Of a stretch of DNA of 64,000 nucleotides, positions 23,600 through 33,300 are shown in pieces. Within the stretch, counting starts at the first letter, position 1. Each line of letters starts with the position of its first letter. The DNA comes from Mantamonas sphyraenae (lineage: Eukaryota; CRuMs; Mantamonadidae), in assembly GCA_026936335.1 (NCBI GenBank), contig JAPMXV010000009.1, forward strand, positions 186,001-250,000, written 5' to 3'. A model generated the notes under the pieces. The model was not told the DNA's origin, did not search any database, and saw only the letters and a list, made by a program, of their open reading frames with translations. A program made the position numbers and the translations under genes.

Positions 23600-24175
23600 T
23601 CAGCTTTCCGTTGTTTCCTGCTCCCTTGCATGCATGACCTCGTGCAGCACGCCACTTTCGATCCCCCGGCGCATGTTGATCACGTTTGCATCTGCTTCTG
23701 CTTCCAGAAGGGTGGTGACGTCGGCGAGGGAGCGATTCTGTGCGGCCAGATGGAGGGCGGTGGTTCTCCCGTCGTGCGCCACAGCATGCACGTCTGCACC
23801 TGCATCCAGGAGCATGCTTACCAGCTCGTCGTCACAATGATCTTGGCTCACTGCCTTGAGGAGAGCTGGCCAGGCGGTGTCAACGTTTGGGTCTGCGTCG
23901 CGGGAGAGCAGGAACCGAACCATGTCCACATTTTCAGTGTGGATGGAGCAGAAAAGTGGAGTGTGGTTCATGGAATCAGTGCAGTTGATATCCACACCGT
24001 GGTCGAGGAGCACTTGGGCGAGTGGAATCGATTCGGCACGGATGGCCGCAAAAAGCGCCCACTTCCCAACTCCACCTTCCAGCCTCTCCGATCCGTGCTC
24101 CTCCAGCAACGTGGCCACAGTGTCAATGTCCCCTTTCTGCACGAAAAACGCAATGTTGGGTCTGAATGTGCTCAT
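23600..24175 (-). CDS. Small ankyrin-repeat protein
   Basis: Intronless, 191 residues from ATG 24175. At least four ankyrin repeats are visible: GDIDTVATLLEEHG; KWALFAAIRAESIPLAQVLLDHGVDIN; NHTPLFCSIHTENVDMVRFLLSRDADPN; and RTTALHLAAQNRSLADVTTLLEAEADAN. The repeat consensus (TPL..A...g....v..LL..GAd.n) is clear, although the first and third units are degenerate. Such proteins are binding adaptors without catalytic residues; the partner cannot be read. No signal peptide or membrane segment. It lies between convergent PPP4R1 and the upstream aldehyde dehydrogenase gene on the same strand, with 202 bases of unremarkable spacer on that side. Confidence 0.85.
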   Translation of the reverse strand: MSTFRPNIAFFVQKGDIDTVATLLEEHGSERLEGGVGKWALFAAIRAESIPLAQVLLDHGVDINCTDSMNHTPLFCSIHTENVDMVRFLLSRDADPNVDTAWPALLKAVSQDHCDDELVSMLLDAGADVHAVAHDGRTTALHLAAQNRSLADVTTLLEAEADANVINMRRGIESGVLHEVMHAREQETTES

Positions 24176-24377
24176 TTTGATTGGTTTTGTGCGCGCCCTT
24201 CCCTACTACGCGCCATGGAGCACGGAGCGCACGTACCGTGCCTCTCGCAGTGTCATGTCCCCCAGATTGGGATCAGCACGGCTCGTTTGACGCAAGGGCT
24301 TCATTCAAATCGGATTCAACGTGTTCCATTTTGCTTTTCTTTTGGTCCCCTTCTCGCAGTTCCCCATCATCCGCACA

Positions 24378-26159
24378 TCATCCGTACTTGGAGACAAAGT
24401 CGAGGATAGATGCCTGAAGATCGGTGTAGGGCGGATACAGGAGACCAAAGAGGTCAAAGTAGGTGGGCTTCTTCATGATGGCCTTCTTGTGAGAAAAGTC
24501 GTCGATGCTCCACTTGCCATGGTAGGCACCCATGCCGGACTCACCGACGCCACCAAAGGGCAATGCGTTGTTGCCATTCTGCACCACGCAGTGGTTGACA
24601 ACAAGGGAGCCGCTGGTGGTGCGGTCAATGATGGTGTCCTGCACCTTGGTGTTGGTGGAGAAGACATACAGGGCCAAGGGCTTGTCATGGTCGTTGATGT
24701 ACTCAATGGCCCAGTCCAGATCGTCGTAGGGCACAATGGGCAGAATGGGCCCAAACAGCTCGTCCTTCATGGCCTCGCTCTCGTCCGGGTTCTCCACAAG
24801 CACCAATGTCGGTTCCACATACTTGTCCTCCACCGAGTAGCCACCTCCATGCACAATTGTCCCGGCCGCCTCTTCTGCATCCATGATCTTGGCCAGTCGG
24901 CGTGTGTGCCGCTCGTTGATGATCCTCGAGTACGACTTGCTCTCCTTGGGTTTGCTGGTGTAATACTCCTCCAACTTGGCCACCAGTCCCTCAATCACCT
25001 CATCCACGTGGGATCGATGCACCAAAAGGTAATCTGGCGCCACACACGTCTGCCCACAGTTCTGAAACTTGCCCCACGCAATGCGGTTCATCATCGTGTC
25101 AAAGTGCGGCATGTCTTTGTCCACAATGCATGGACTCTTGCCTCCCAGCTCCAATGACACCGGCGTCAGGTGCTTGGCGGCTGCCTGCATCACAATGCGT
25201 CCCACAAACCCGTTGCCAGTGTAGAAAATCTTGTCCCATTTGCACTCCAGCAACGCCGTCGTTTCTGCCACCGCTCCTTCCACCACCTGCACCACCTCTG
25301 GATCCAAATACTCCTCCACCAGCTTGGCAAGTGCAGCAGACGACGCAGGCGCCACCTCGCTCGGCTTCACCAGCACGCAGTTGCCTGCAGCCAGCGCCCC
25401 AATCAGCGGCACCAGCGTCAACTGGATGGGATAGTTCCACGGCGCAATCACCAGCACCACCCCAAGCGGCTCTGGACGCACATAGCACGTCGACGGCATC
25501 AGAGGCAGCTGCAGCATGGATGTGTGTGCGTGGGTATGGTGAGCGTGTGCGTGTGTGTGCGTGTTTTCGTGGCACGTGTCAGCCTTTGAGAGAGGGGAAT
25601 TTGTGGCCGTTGTTGACACGCAAAAAGGGTCACTGGCCGTAGCCGTCCAGGTGGCTGGGTGGGACAGTGTACAACATAGCATAGTAACGTAACGTACGGG
25701 AGTAGCTACACTCTCGGGTTCCATGAGCTTCTTCAGGTTGCCCATGTAGAACTTGAGCTCCTCGAGGATGGGGAACTTGGCGACAATCTGCTCGGCTCGG
25801 CACTTGCCCAGGTCCGCCTCCAAGGCAGCATTGAGGTTGTCTGCCTCCGCTGTGTAGCCTCGCATCAAGTCCTTCAGCATGCGCATGCGTGAGTCGTAGT
25901 CCAGCGTGCGTCCTGTCTTGAAGGTGGCCCGCAGCTTCTCCACTCGGTCGGTGTAGTCGATGCGGCGACGGGCTCGCTTCGGCGTCCCGCTGCTGCTGGA
26001 CGAGGAAGAAGATGACGACGATGACGAAGATGACGACGATGACGACGATGAAGAGGTGGTCTCTTCAACGTCAATCTTGTCCTCCTGCGTCTCCTCCTGG
26101 GGCTCCTCGGTCTGCTTTCGCTTGCGTGTCGTTCGGGAAGTGCGTCGCTTGGCCGGCAT
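24378..26159 (-). CDS. Class 3-type aldehyde dehydrogenase with nuclear-signal-like N-terminal extension
   Basis: Exons 26159-25698 and 25508-24378 (donor GTACGT, acceptor CTGCAG, phase 0); 531 residues. The core is a class 3 aldehyde dehydrogenase: PEPLGVVLVIAPWNYP, VLVKPSE, YTGNGFVGR, the general-base Glu in SLELGGKSP (about 274) and the nucleophile Cys in NCGQTCVAPDY (about 309). It should oxidise aldehydes with NAD(P)+. The first 75 residues are unusual: two basic clusters (KRRTSRTTRKRKQ and PKRARRR) flank an acidic stretch and a run of more than 20 Ser, resembling a bipartite nuclear signal. No C-terminal membrane anchor is evident. The 189-base intron is a multiple of three without stops, so a retained-intron form would still read through. 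Confidence 0.9.
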   Translation of the reverse strand: MPAKRRTSRTTRKRKQTEEPQEETQEDKIDVEETTSSSSSSSSSSSSSSSSSSSSSSGTPKRARRRIDYTDRVEKLRATFKTGRTLDYDSRMRMLKDLMRGYTAEADNLNAALEADLGKCRAEQIVAKFPILEELKFYMGNLKKLMEPESVATPVRYVTMLCCTLSHPATWTATASDPFCVSTTATNSPLSKADTCHENTHTHAHAHHTHAHTSMLQLPLMPSTCYVRPEPLGVVLVIAPWNYPIQLTLVPLIGALAAGNCVLVKPSEVAPASSAALAKLVEEYLDPEVVQVVEGAVAETTALLECKWDKIFYTGNGFVGRIVMQAAAKHLTPVSLELGGKSPCIVDKDMPHFDTMMNRIAWGKFQNCGQTCVAPDYLLVHRSHVDEVIEGLVAKLEEYYTSKPKESKSYSRIINERHTRRLAKIMDAEEAAGTIVHGGGYSVEDKYVEPTLVLVENPDESEAMKDELFGPILPIVPYDDLDWAIEYINDHDKPLALYVFSTNTKVQDTIIDRTTSGSLVVNHCVVQNGNNALPFGGVGESGMGAYHGKWSIDDFSHKKAIMKKPTYFDLFGLLYPPYTDLQASILDFVSKYG

Positions 26160-26407
26160 TTCTCGGTTTGGGGTGGCCCGCCATGGGCATCGTCCATCAC
26201 ATGGACATTGAGATTGGGAGGATGGGCGTTATGGGAAGGGTGGTGGTGAGTCAAAAGAGATTGGCATGGTGCGCTTGAAGAGCGATTCAAAACAACTCTG
26301 AAATCAAACACAGTGTTCGGGGAGGGTGTGTTGGATGCGGGCGAATGAAACTCCCTCTTTTCATTTTTCAGTGCATTGCAGGAGCAGGGCACTTCTCTGC
26401 CACCGCA

Positions 26408-29400
26408 TCACGTGAGGCGCTTGAAGCCAGTCTGGGCGACAGGACCCAGGAGGTGGTCGCGGACAGTGCCAGCTTTGACATAGCCAGCCAGCTCTGCAAA
26501 GACCTCGTGGCATGCGTCGATGTACTTGTTGATGTGTTCCTCCTTGTGTGCAAACGACGAGTAGAACGAGGCGCCCGCAAGGAAGCCGCGGTCCAGCATG
26601 AGTTGCGTAAACAGAGTGCGCACAGCCAAGGCGTCATCGACCTCAAAGTCAAAGTGAGCCAGCGGTGGGATGCCACTGGTGTGGATGCTCAGACCAGCTT
26701 TGTCTGCAGCCGCCTGCCAGCCGTCCAGCACCATTTGGCCAATCTTCATCATGTGGTCGCCCACGTTCTCATCGCGGTACTTCTTGATGGTGGCCAGCGC
26801 TGCGGTGAGACCGATGCCCTCGGTCCAGTACGTGGAGCTGATGAATGTGCTCTGAGACGACTGCATGATCGCCTCCTTGCCAATGATGGCCGACATTGGG
26901 TAGCCGTTGCTCATGCCCTTGGCAAACACAGCCATGTCCGGGTTGACGCCAAACTTCAGGTGCACGCCGCCCGCATTCATGCGGAACGCAGAGGTGATTT
27001 CGTCAAAGATCAGCACTGCACCCGTCGAGTCTGCAAGCTTGCGCACTCCCTCCAGAAACCCTTCCTCGGGCATCATGTTGCGCACAGGCTCCATCACAAT
27101 CGCCGCCAGCTGGTCGCCGTGCTTATCCACAATCTCCTGCAATTGGTCCAGTTTGTTGTAGTAAAACGGCAGCGCAGTGCCAGCCAGGCCCTGCGGCACG
27201 CCCGTGGGATCCAGCCCGCCAATCAGATGGCCAGCAAGCGCATCCTGTGCGTCTGCCCCCTCGCTGCTGCTGCTGCTGTTGCTGCTGCTGTTGGCCTGTT
27301 CAGGAACCACCTCGGCCAGGTTGGCGCTGAGGTACCAGTCATGCCAGCCGTGGTAGCCGCAAAACGCGACAATGGGCCGCTTTGTGTGTGCGCGCGCGAT
27401 GCGCACAGCAATGGACATTGCCTCGCCGCCAGTTTTGCAGAAGCGTGCCATGTCCGCCCACGGGTGCAGCTCACAAAGCAGGTCGGCCAGGTCGACCTCC
27501 TCGCGGCGGTTCAGCGTGGCCATGGAGCCCAAGTCGACCATGTGATGCACCGCCCGGTTCACGTCCGGGTCGTTGTGACCCAGCGTGCACGCCCCGATGC
27601 CGTTGTACGTCATCTCCAGGTACTTGTTGCCGTCCAAGTCGTACACGTAGGGTCCGTTCGTCTTGAGGTAGTACGCAGGCCAGTTGTCCGGCAGGAACAT
27701 TTCTGGGCGCTTGCTGAGCAGCTGCGTGCCTCCGGGCAGCCGGTTCTTCTTCGCGTACGCATACAGCTTCTGACCGGTTTCGCTCTTGCTCAGCATGCCC
27801 TTGCTGTACCATTCGGACCCTTCGACGAGGTGTGCGTTGATGGCACGCACCTCTGGGTTCTCTTTCAGGTACGCAATGATGGCCGCCTTGTCAAAGTATG
27901 GATCGGCGTCGTACAGGGCGTCAAACAAGGCCGTGATCAGCTCCAAGTCCTTGGGGTAGTCCAGCGTCCATCGCTGGTCACCCTGCGGGTCGTCGTGGTC
28001 GTTGAGCACCTCCACCTTGAAGTTGCCCGACAGGCGAGTGTACAGCGTCACATGCTCTCGGTTGTCCTTGCCCTCGGCCTCCAACCAGGCGCGGCGCAGG
28101 CTGTCGTACGTGAACGCCTCGATGTCCAGCCCGTCGGGCGACGTGCGTCCCACGGCCTCCACGTTGGAGCAGTAGTCCAGCGAGGCGTGCGTGAGCAGGT
28201 GGGTGACCACCGTGTCAATTTCCACCGGATCCATCACGGGACAGTCGGCCGTGATGCGCACCACCACATCGGGCTGCATCAGGCGTGCGCACTGGTAGAA
28301 GCGGTCCAGCACGTCGTCCAACGAGCCGCGCGACACGGCCACGTCATTCTTGGAGCACCACTGTGCAATGTGGTCGTCGGCTGCGTCTGTGGACGTGGCC
28401 ACCACCACATCAGTCACTGTGGCTGCTCGTTGCACACGCTCCACCACATGCTGCAACACAGGCTTGCCGTGCAGATCCATCAGACTCTTGCCTGGCAGGC
28501 GGCTGGAGCTCATGCGAGCCTGGATGATGGCCACCACACGCTCGCGGGAAAAGAACGCCGCCACCTTGTTCACTGCGGCAATGACATCCTGCACATCCGC
28601 GTCCTCCATCAGCGGGAACACTGGGAGGGTGATGATGCGCTCGTAGGCATCCTCGGCCACGGGAAGCATGCCTTCACGCGTGCCGTGGTTCTCCTTGTAG
28701 TACGGGTGCAGATGGATGGGCATGTAGTGCAGGTTCACCCCGATGCCCTCCTCGCGCAGCGCACGGAAAAACGTGTCGCGATCACAGGTCAACCTCTCGT
28801 GATTGACCTTGATCAGAAAGATGTGCCATGCGCCCTCAAGGTTGCGCTGGCCGGGCCACACGCTGTCTACGTAGGGGCAGTCGGCAAATGCGGCCTCGTA
28901 CATGGCTGTGATTTCGCGGCGGCGCGCAATGAACGCGTCGAGCTTGGCCATCTGGGTGATACCCATGGCGCAATGGACGTCGGACAGGCGGTAGTTGAAG
29001 CCCAGCTTGACCATCTCGTAGTAGTAGGTGCCCTTCTGTTCACGGGCCTTGTAGTCCACACTGATCCCGTGCGTGCGAAACACACGCATGCTCTCTGCGT
29101 ACTCCTCCGAGTTGGTCACCACCATGCCTCCTTCGCACGTGGTCACCGTTTTGACCGGGTGGAACGAGAAGCAGGTCATGTCTGCAAACGAGCCCACCTT
29201 GGCGCCTTGATAGGTTGCCCCGATAGCGTGCGCGGCATCCTCGATCAGCACCAGGTTGTGCTCCTTGGCAATCGCAGAGATCTGCTCATAGTCGCATGGC
29301 GTGCCACACAGGTCCACCGAGACGATGGCCTTTGTGTGCGGCGTGATCTTTGCGCGCAGATCTTCGGGATCCATGTTCAGGGTTTCTGGCAGCAGGTCAC

Positions 29401-29788
29401 AGAAGACAGGTGTGCCACCACAGTACACGACAGCGTTGGCGGAAGCCACAAAGCTGATGCCCGAGACAATGACCTCGTCGCCTGGTCCCACGCCCGCTGC
29501 GTGGACGGCCAGGTGGAGGGCAGCGGTGCCCGAGTTGACAGCGATGCCAAACTTGGCTCCGCTGTACTCGGCCACACACTGCTCAAACTCGGCCACCTTG
29601 GGGCCTGTGGTGAGAAAGTCGGACTTCATGGTGTCGACCACGGCCTGGATGTCGGCCTCGTCGATGCTCTGCTTTCCGTACGGGAGCATGGCGTCGCGTA
29701 CGGGGGCGCCTCCGTTGAGAGCCAAATGCGACCTGGCCACAGACACGTTGCTGCTGCTGCTCTGAGTCTCGGATGCGGAACTGGACAT
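26408..29788 (-). CDS. Trifunctional fusion: PseC-like aminotransferase / SpsF-PseF-like cytidylyltransferase / class III aminotransferase
   Basis: Intronless, 1126 residues from ATG 29788. Domain 1 (about 20-412) is a DegT/DnrJ/EryC1/StrS sugar aminotransferase of PseC type, with the PLP Lys213 in FHPVKTVTT and Asp184 in IEDAAHA. Domain 2 (about 416-650) is an SpsF/PseF-type nucleotidyltransferase: ARMSSSRLPGK at 424-434 and ADCPVMDP. Domain 3 (about 668-1126) is a class III aminotransferase like glutamate-1-semialdehyde aminomutase: YHGWHDW, FDE(I)TSAFR with Asp929, and PLP Lys957 in FAKGMSNGYP. All catalytic residues are present. In bacteria the first two activities make and CMP-activate nonulosonic acids for surface or flagellar glycans. 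The fusion suggests acquisition of a bacterial operon, which is inference. The frame stays open 174 codons upstream, but that part looks non-coding. Confidence 0.88.
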   Translation of the reverse strand: MSSSASETQSSSSNVSVARSHLALNGGAPVRDAMLPYGKQSIDEADIQAVVDTMKSDFLTTGPKVAEFEQCVAEYSGAKFGIAVNSGTAALHLAVHAAGVGPGDEVIVSGISFVASANAVVYCGGTPVFCDLLPETLNMDPEDLRAKITPHTKAIVSVDLCGTPCDYEQISAIAKEHNLVLIEDAAHAIGATYQGAKVGSFADMTCFSFHPVKTVTTCEGGMVVTNSEEYAESMRVFRTHGISVDYKAREQKGTYYYEMVKLGFNYRLSDVHCAMGITQMAKLDAFIARRREITAMYEAAFADCPYVDSVWPGQRNLEGAWHIFLIKVNHERLTCDRDTFFRALREEGIGVNLHYMPIHLHPYYKENHGTREGMLPVAEDAYERIITLPVFPLMEDADVQDVIAAVNKVAAFFSRERVVAIIQARMSSSRLPGKSLMDLHGKPVLQHVVERVQRAATVTDVVVATSTDAADDHIAQWCSKNDVAVSRGSLDDVLDRFYQCARLMQPDVVVRITADCPVMDPVEIDTVVTHLLTHASLDYCSNVEAVGRTSPDGLDIEAFTYDSLRRAWLEAEGKDNREHVTLYTRLSGNFKVEVLNDHDDPQGDQRWTLDYPKDLELITALFDALYDADPYFDKAAIIAYLKENPEVRAINAHLVEGSEWYSKGMLSKSETGQKLYAYAKKNRLPGGTQLLSKRPEMFLPDNWPAYYLKTNGPYVYDLDGNKYLEMTYNGIGACTLGHNDPDVNRAVHHMVDLGSMATLNRREEVDLADLLCELHPWADMARFCKTGGEAMSIAVRIARAHTKRPIVAFCGYHGWHDWYLSANLAEVVPEQANSSSNSSSSSEGADAQDALAGHLIGGLDPTGVPQGLAGTALPFYYNKLDQLQEIVDKHGDQLAAIVMEPVRNMMPEEGFLEGVRKLADSTGAVLIFDEITSAFRMNAGGVHLKFGVNPDMAVFAKGMSNGYPMSAIIGKEAIMQSSQSTFISSTYWTEGIGLTAALATIKKYRDENVGDHMMKIGQMVLDGWQAAADKAGLSIHTSGIPPLAHFDFEVDDALAVRTLFTQLMLDRGFLAGASFYSSFAHKEEHINKYIDACHEVFAELAGYVKAGTVRDHLLGPVAQTGFKRLT

Positions 29789-30313
29789 TGTGAGGGTTGG
29801 GTTGTGTTGATGCCTAAACGAGACGGTAGGATACCGTGCAGGGGACGTTGCGTGTGTGAGCGAAGTGGCAGAGCAGGGAAAAGAACGTCGGGGACGCGAG
29901 GAAAAAGAAACGGAAATCGGGGAAGCCGGAACCCCGAGCAACGGGTGCTTGGGGTCGGTCAGGACCCAGGGAAGAGGCCCATGCGAGTGGTACACGAGCT
30001 GACAGGACGCCCAATCCCTGCGCAGAGACAGTCGGCGGACGTTTGGCGGTGTAGCTGGATTGGAAGGACATGCCAAGGGGCGCAGACAGATGTGCGTGGC
30101 CGGGAACTCGGCGAAATCTGGACGGGAGAATCTGAAGCGCCGTCGGAGAAGGAACAGGGCCGTGGGGAAGGGGGGCGGATGTGCATGCAACACAGTGGCG
30201 CAACAAGGGAGGATGGAAGGGAATCTGGAGCCGGGATGTGGATTGTACACACACTCACTCACAGTCTCGCAGAAAGAGTTGGCAAAGGCAGCGCATCTGC
30301 TGTCTTGCACACT
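29789..30313. promoter_or_regulatory. 525-base spacer upstream of the three-enzyme fusion
   Basis: Lies between the fusion's ATG and the RPAP1 stop, both on the minus strand, so it should hold the RPAP1 3' UTR and the fusion promoter and 5' UTR. On the minus strand the fusion frame is stop-free across it, but the translation is Pro/Cys/Arg-rich with no conserved motif. I see no other gene. Confidence 0.5.
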
Positions 30314-33300
30314 TTACAGAGTTGGCAAGGTGACGTCCATGGCACAGAGACGCTCGAGCACCTCTGGGTGAAGATGGTCGGTGGAGGAGGCATCGAGGAG
30401 CTGGGAGAGGGTGGTGGCCGTTCGCATGGAGTGGGAAAGCTGAACCAGGTCGGCGTCCGGGTCGGTGTAGTGGAGCAGATGGACGAGCAAAACACGAGAG
30501 GCACGTGCACACAGAGTGTCTATGAGGGTGGCCACTTGCCATTGGGAAAGGGGAGTGTCTTTCGAAGGAACGAGGAGGTTGCGTGCCAGGTGGTGCAACG
30601 CTGCGCGGTAGAGGACAGTGCTGTGGCCTCGACTGAGCAAAATGTGTTTGGTTGGGTCGCACAACTGGTCGAGGAGCAGTTGGATGAGGGAAAGGTCAGA
30701 CTCGACGGGTTCAAACAGGGCCATCTTGTCAAAGGGCAGCCGGTCCATGATTTGACCAAAATAGCGCATCATCTCCACTGTGTGGTTCCACATGGTGGTG
30801 CGGTACGCCAGGGGCATATCCGTTCGCAGAAAGAAGCTGAGGGCACGACACATGGCTGCGTGGCCATACGATTCGCTGACAAACTCGTCGAGCACATCCA
30901 TAAGCAATTGTCGCATGTTCACGTGCACCTGTGTGACAGCAATGTCCAATGGCATCGCCTTTGACCCCAGCATGTCGATCCACTCTTCCAGTGCCTCTTC
31001 CACGTCCTCGTCGCGGTAGTAGTCCGCGCCAAGCTGAAAGACACGCAGCATGTCGACAAGCTGGCGCGACGGTGGCACCATGGACGCATACAATGCGTCG
31101 TGGTGGAGATGATGGAGCATCAGCCGGATGGCAGAAGAGACTTCGAGGGTGGTGGGCAACACCTGCGGGCTGCCTGGCACGTGGCCTGCACCGACGTCAA
31201 AGTGGCACACGAGGGGCAACAGCAACCAGTCGCTCAGCAGGGGCATTTGTGTAAACAGAGAAGGACGCGGCGCCGGCAGGAAAGCGCCTGTGTTGAGGCG
31301 GAGGCTGTCTCGCAGGGTGTTGTGCTGCGAGTGGACCAGAGCCTGGCGGGTGAAGGCAAGGGAGGGGTAAAAGTCGAAAAGGTGGGCACGGAGCATGTCT
31401 GCGGTGTCTTGGGACATGCCCAGGTGGTTGGTGAACAAGTGTAGGTCCAGCACAAAGACATCGAGGAGATCGACAGCCAGGTACTCGTCGCCCGGAAGGA
31501 GCACCGAGAGCAGAACGCAGCCAATGTCCATGAGGGCAATGTCGTGGTCGTGCCGTGTGGGCAGATGGGCCACCGACTTGAGCAGATGGTACGCCGTGTG
31601 TGCAAAGGGCCGGTTGAGGAAGCGACGTTGGATGTCCTGGGCGGTGCGTTCGACCACGGGGCCACGTTGTGCCAAGTGAGCGCACAGAGTGGTGGCACAG
31701 TGAACCATGCGAGATGCAGTGGCATCATCGTCGTCCCACTGGTCGACAAGAGACGGGTTGGCACGGAGGATGTGGTGAAGTACGCGTGCAAAGCCCGCCA
31801 GACTGTTGGCCATCGGCACACGCGTGTCAAGCTGCCGCTCCGTGTCTTTGTCTGCGTCGAAACAAAGCATGAGCTGGGTGGGTGCCATGCCGTGTTGCGG
31901 TGCTGCGTGCGTGTCGACGATTCCACCTGCGCGTTCCACGTCATCCAGCCATCCCAGCGACCACAGGGGACGAAGCACCGAGTCGTTGAACTGCTGCATT
32001 TCGGTGACAATCGACTCGTTGTCCAGTAGCACGTCCCGGTGCAGGACTATGCGTTGGAAGTACGAGGCCACAAAGTGCAATGCGGCGCCAGCCAGACGAT
32101 GCAGCAGCACCGGGAGGGTTTGCAGCTGTTCTCCTCCTCCTTCTCCTCCTCTCCTCCTCCTTGCTGCTGCTGCTGTGGCAATGTATCCACAAGAGTGGCC
32201 AACAGAGTGTGGGGCAGTTCGTACATGGCCGAGACCACGGACCAATGAATCCCTCCACGCGGACGAGACAACGCCTCAGCCTCGGTGTCGTCGTCACCCT
32301 GTGCAGACTTGGCCTTGTTGGCTGATGAAGGTGCCACTTTGGCCAGCATCTGTGCCGCTTGGTCCTCTTGGCTGGCCGTCTTGTCGTCGCCATCTGTGGC
32401 TGCGCCGCTTTTTTGTGCGTCGACGCTTGTCAAGTGGCACATCTGTTCAAACAGAGCCAGCAGTTCACAGATGAGGTGGACGTGTGCGCGGTGAGCGTGA
32501 TGGGTGTCATCATCGCAGGTGGTGAGATCGTCCTGGGCCTGCAACCAGGTGGAGACCCAGCCAAAGTGGCTGAGCAGGTCTGGGTACAGCAAGGCAAAGG
32601 CGTCTGCGTTGAGGCCGTAGCTGAGGCAGGCTCGCCAGGCACGGATGGCCTGAACGCTCATGGCGTGGTGCAAGGCCTGCTTCCACCCTTGGCTTGCGTC
32701 GTCCCAATCGCCCGGCTCGTATGACGCAGCCATGACTATGTACATCTTGGCACTCTCGATGTGTCCAGCCTTGACGAGGGTGGCGGCACACTTGAGGGAG
32801 CTCTGGCAGAGCACGCGAACGATGCGCATGGCAATGGGGTTGGGCAGGCCGTACACCTGCGCCGCGTGTGCCTGGCTGCCCAGCGGGAAGTTGACCTGCA
32901 CAAAATCGTTCACAATGGTGTCCACCAGCCGTGGGGTGTCCGCCACGGCCTGTGCCGCCACGCCGCTGTGCCGTGCACACTGCAACACAATCTCCAGGAT
33001 GTGCTGTGCGGCGTCGGCCAGCCGCAACACCTCCAAAATGTAGCGCAGCCTGTGCAACATGTTTGTTTTCAACATGCACTGCACCAAATCCACCTCCATC
33101 AGTTGCAACTCGTCAAAGTTGCTCAGCGAACGATCGGCGACTGCCTGCGCCACCGCATCCCCATTCTCCACCATGCCCTGCAGACGCAACAATTCGGCTG
33201 TCTCTGCGTGCGACACGTCGTCAAACTGGCCTGCAAGCGGAGCCAACGGCAGTGGGGCAAGGCCACGATCGAACCCAGAAGCAAGGGACTCGAAACAGGC

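Noticed and set aside
26345-30964. A 1539-codon plus-strand frame opposite the three-enzyme fusion and RPAP1
   Set aside because: His/Val/Gln-rich mirror of coding sequence that runs across two real genes and their spacer; no motif.
32129-32195. A 65-base intron as the sole explanation of the RPAP1 frame change
   Set aside because: The donor GTGGAT is unlike the others, the tract lacks pyrimidines, and the same kind of break occurs in three other genes; kept only as an alternative.
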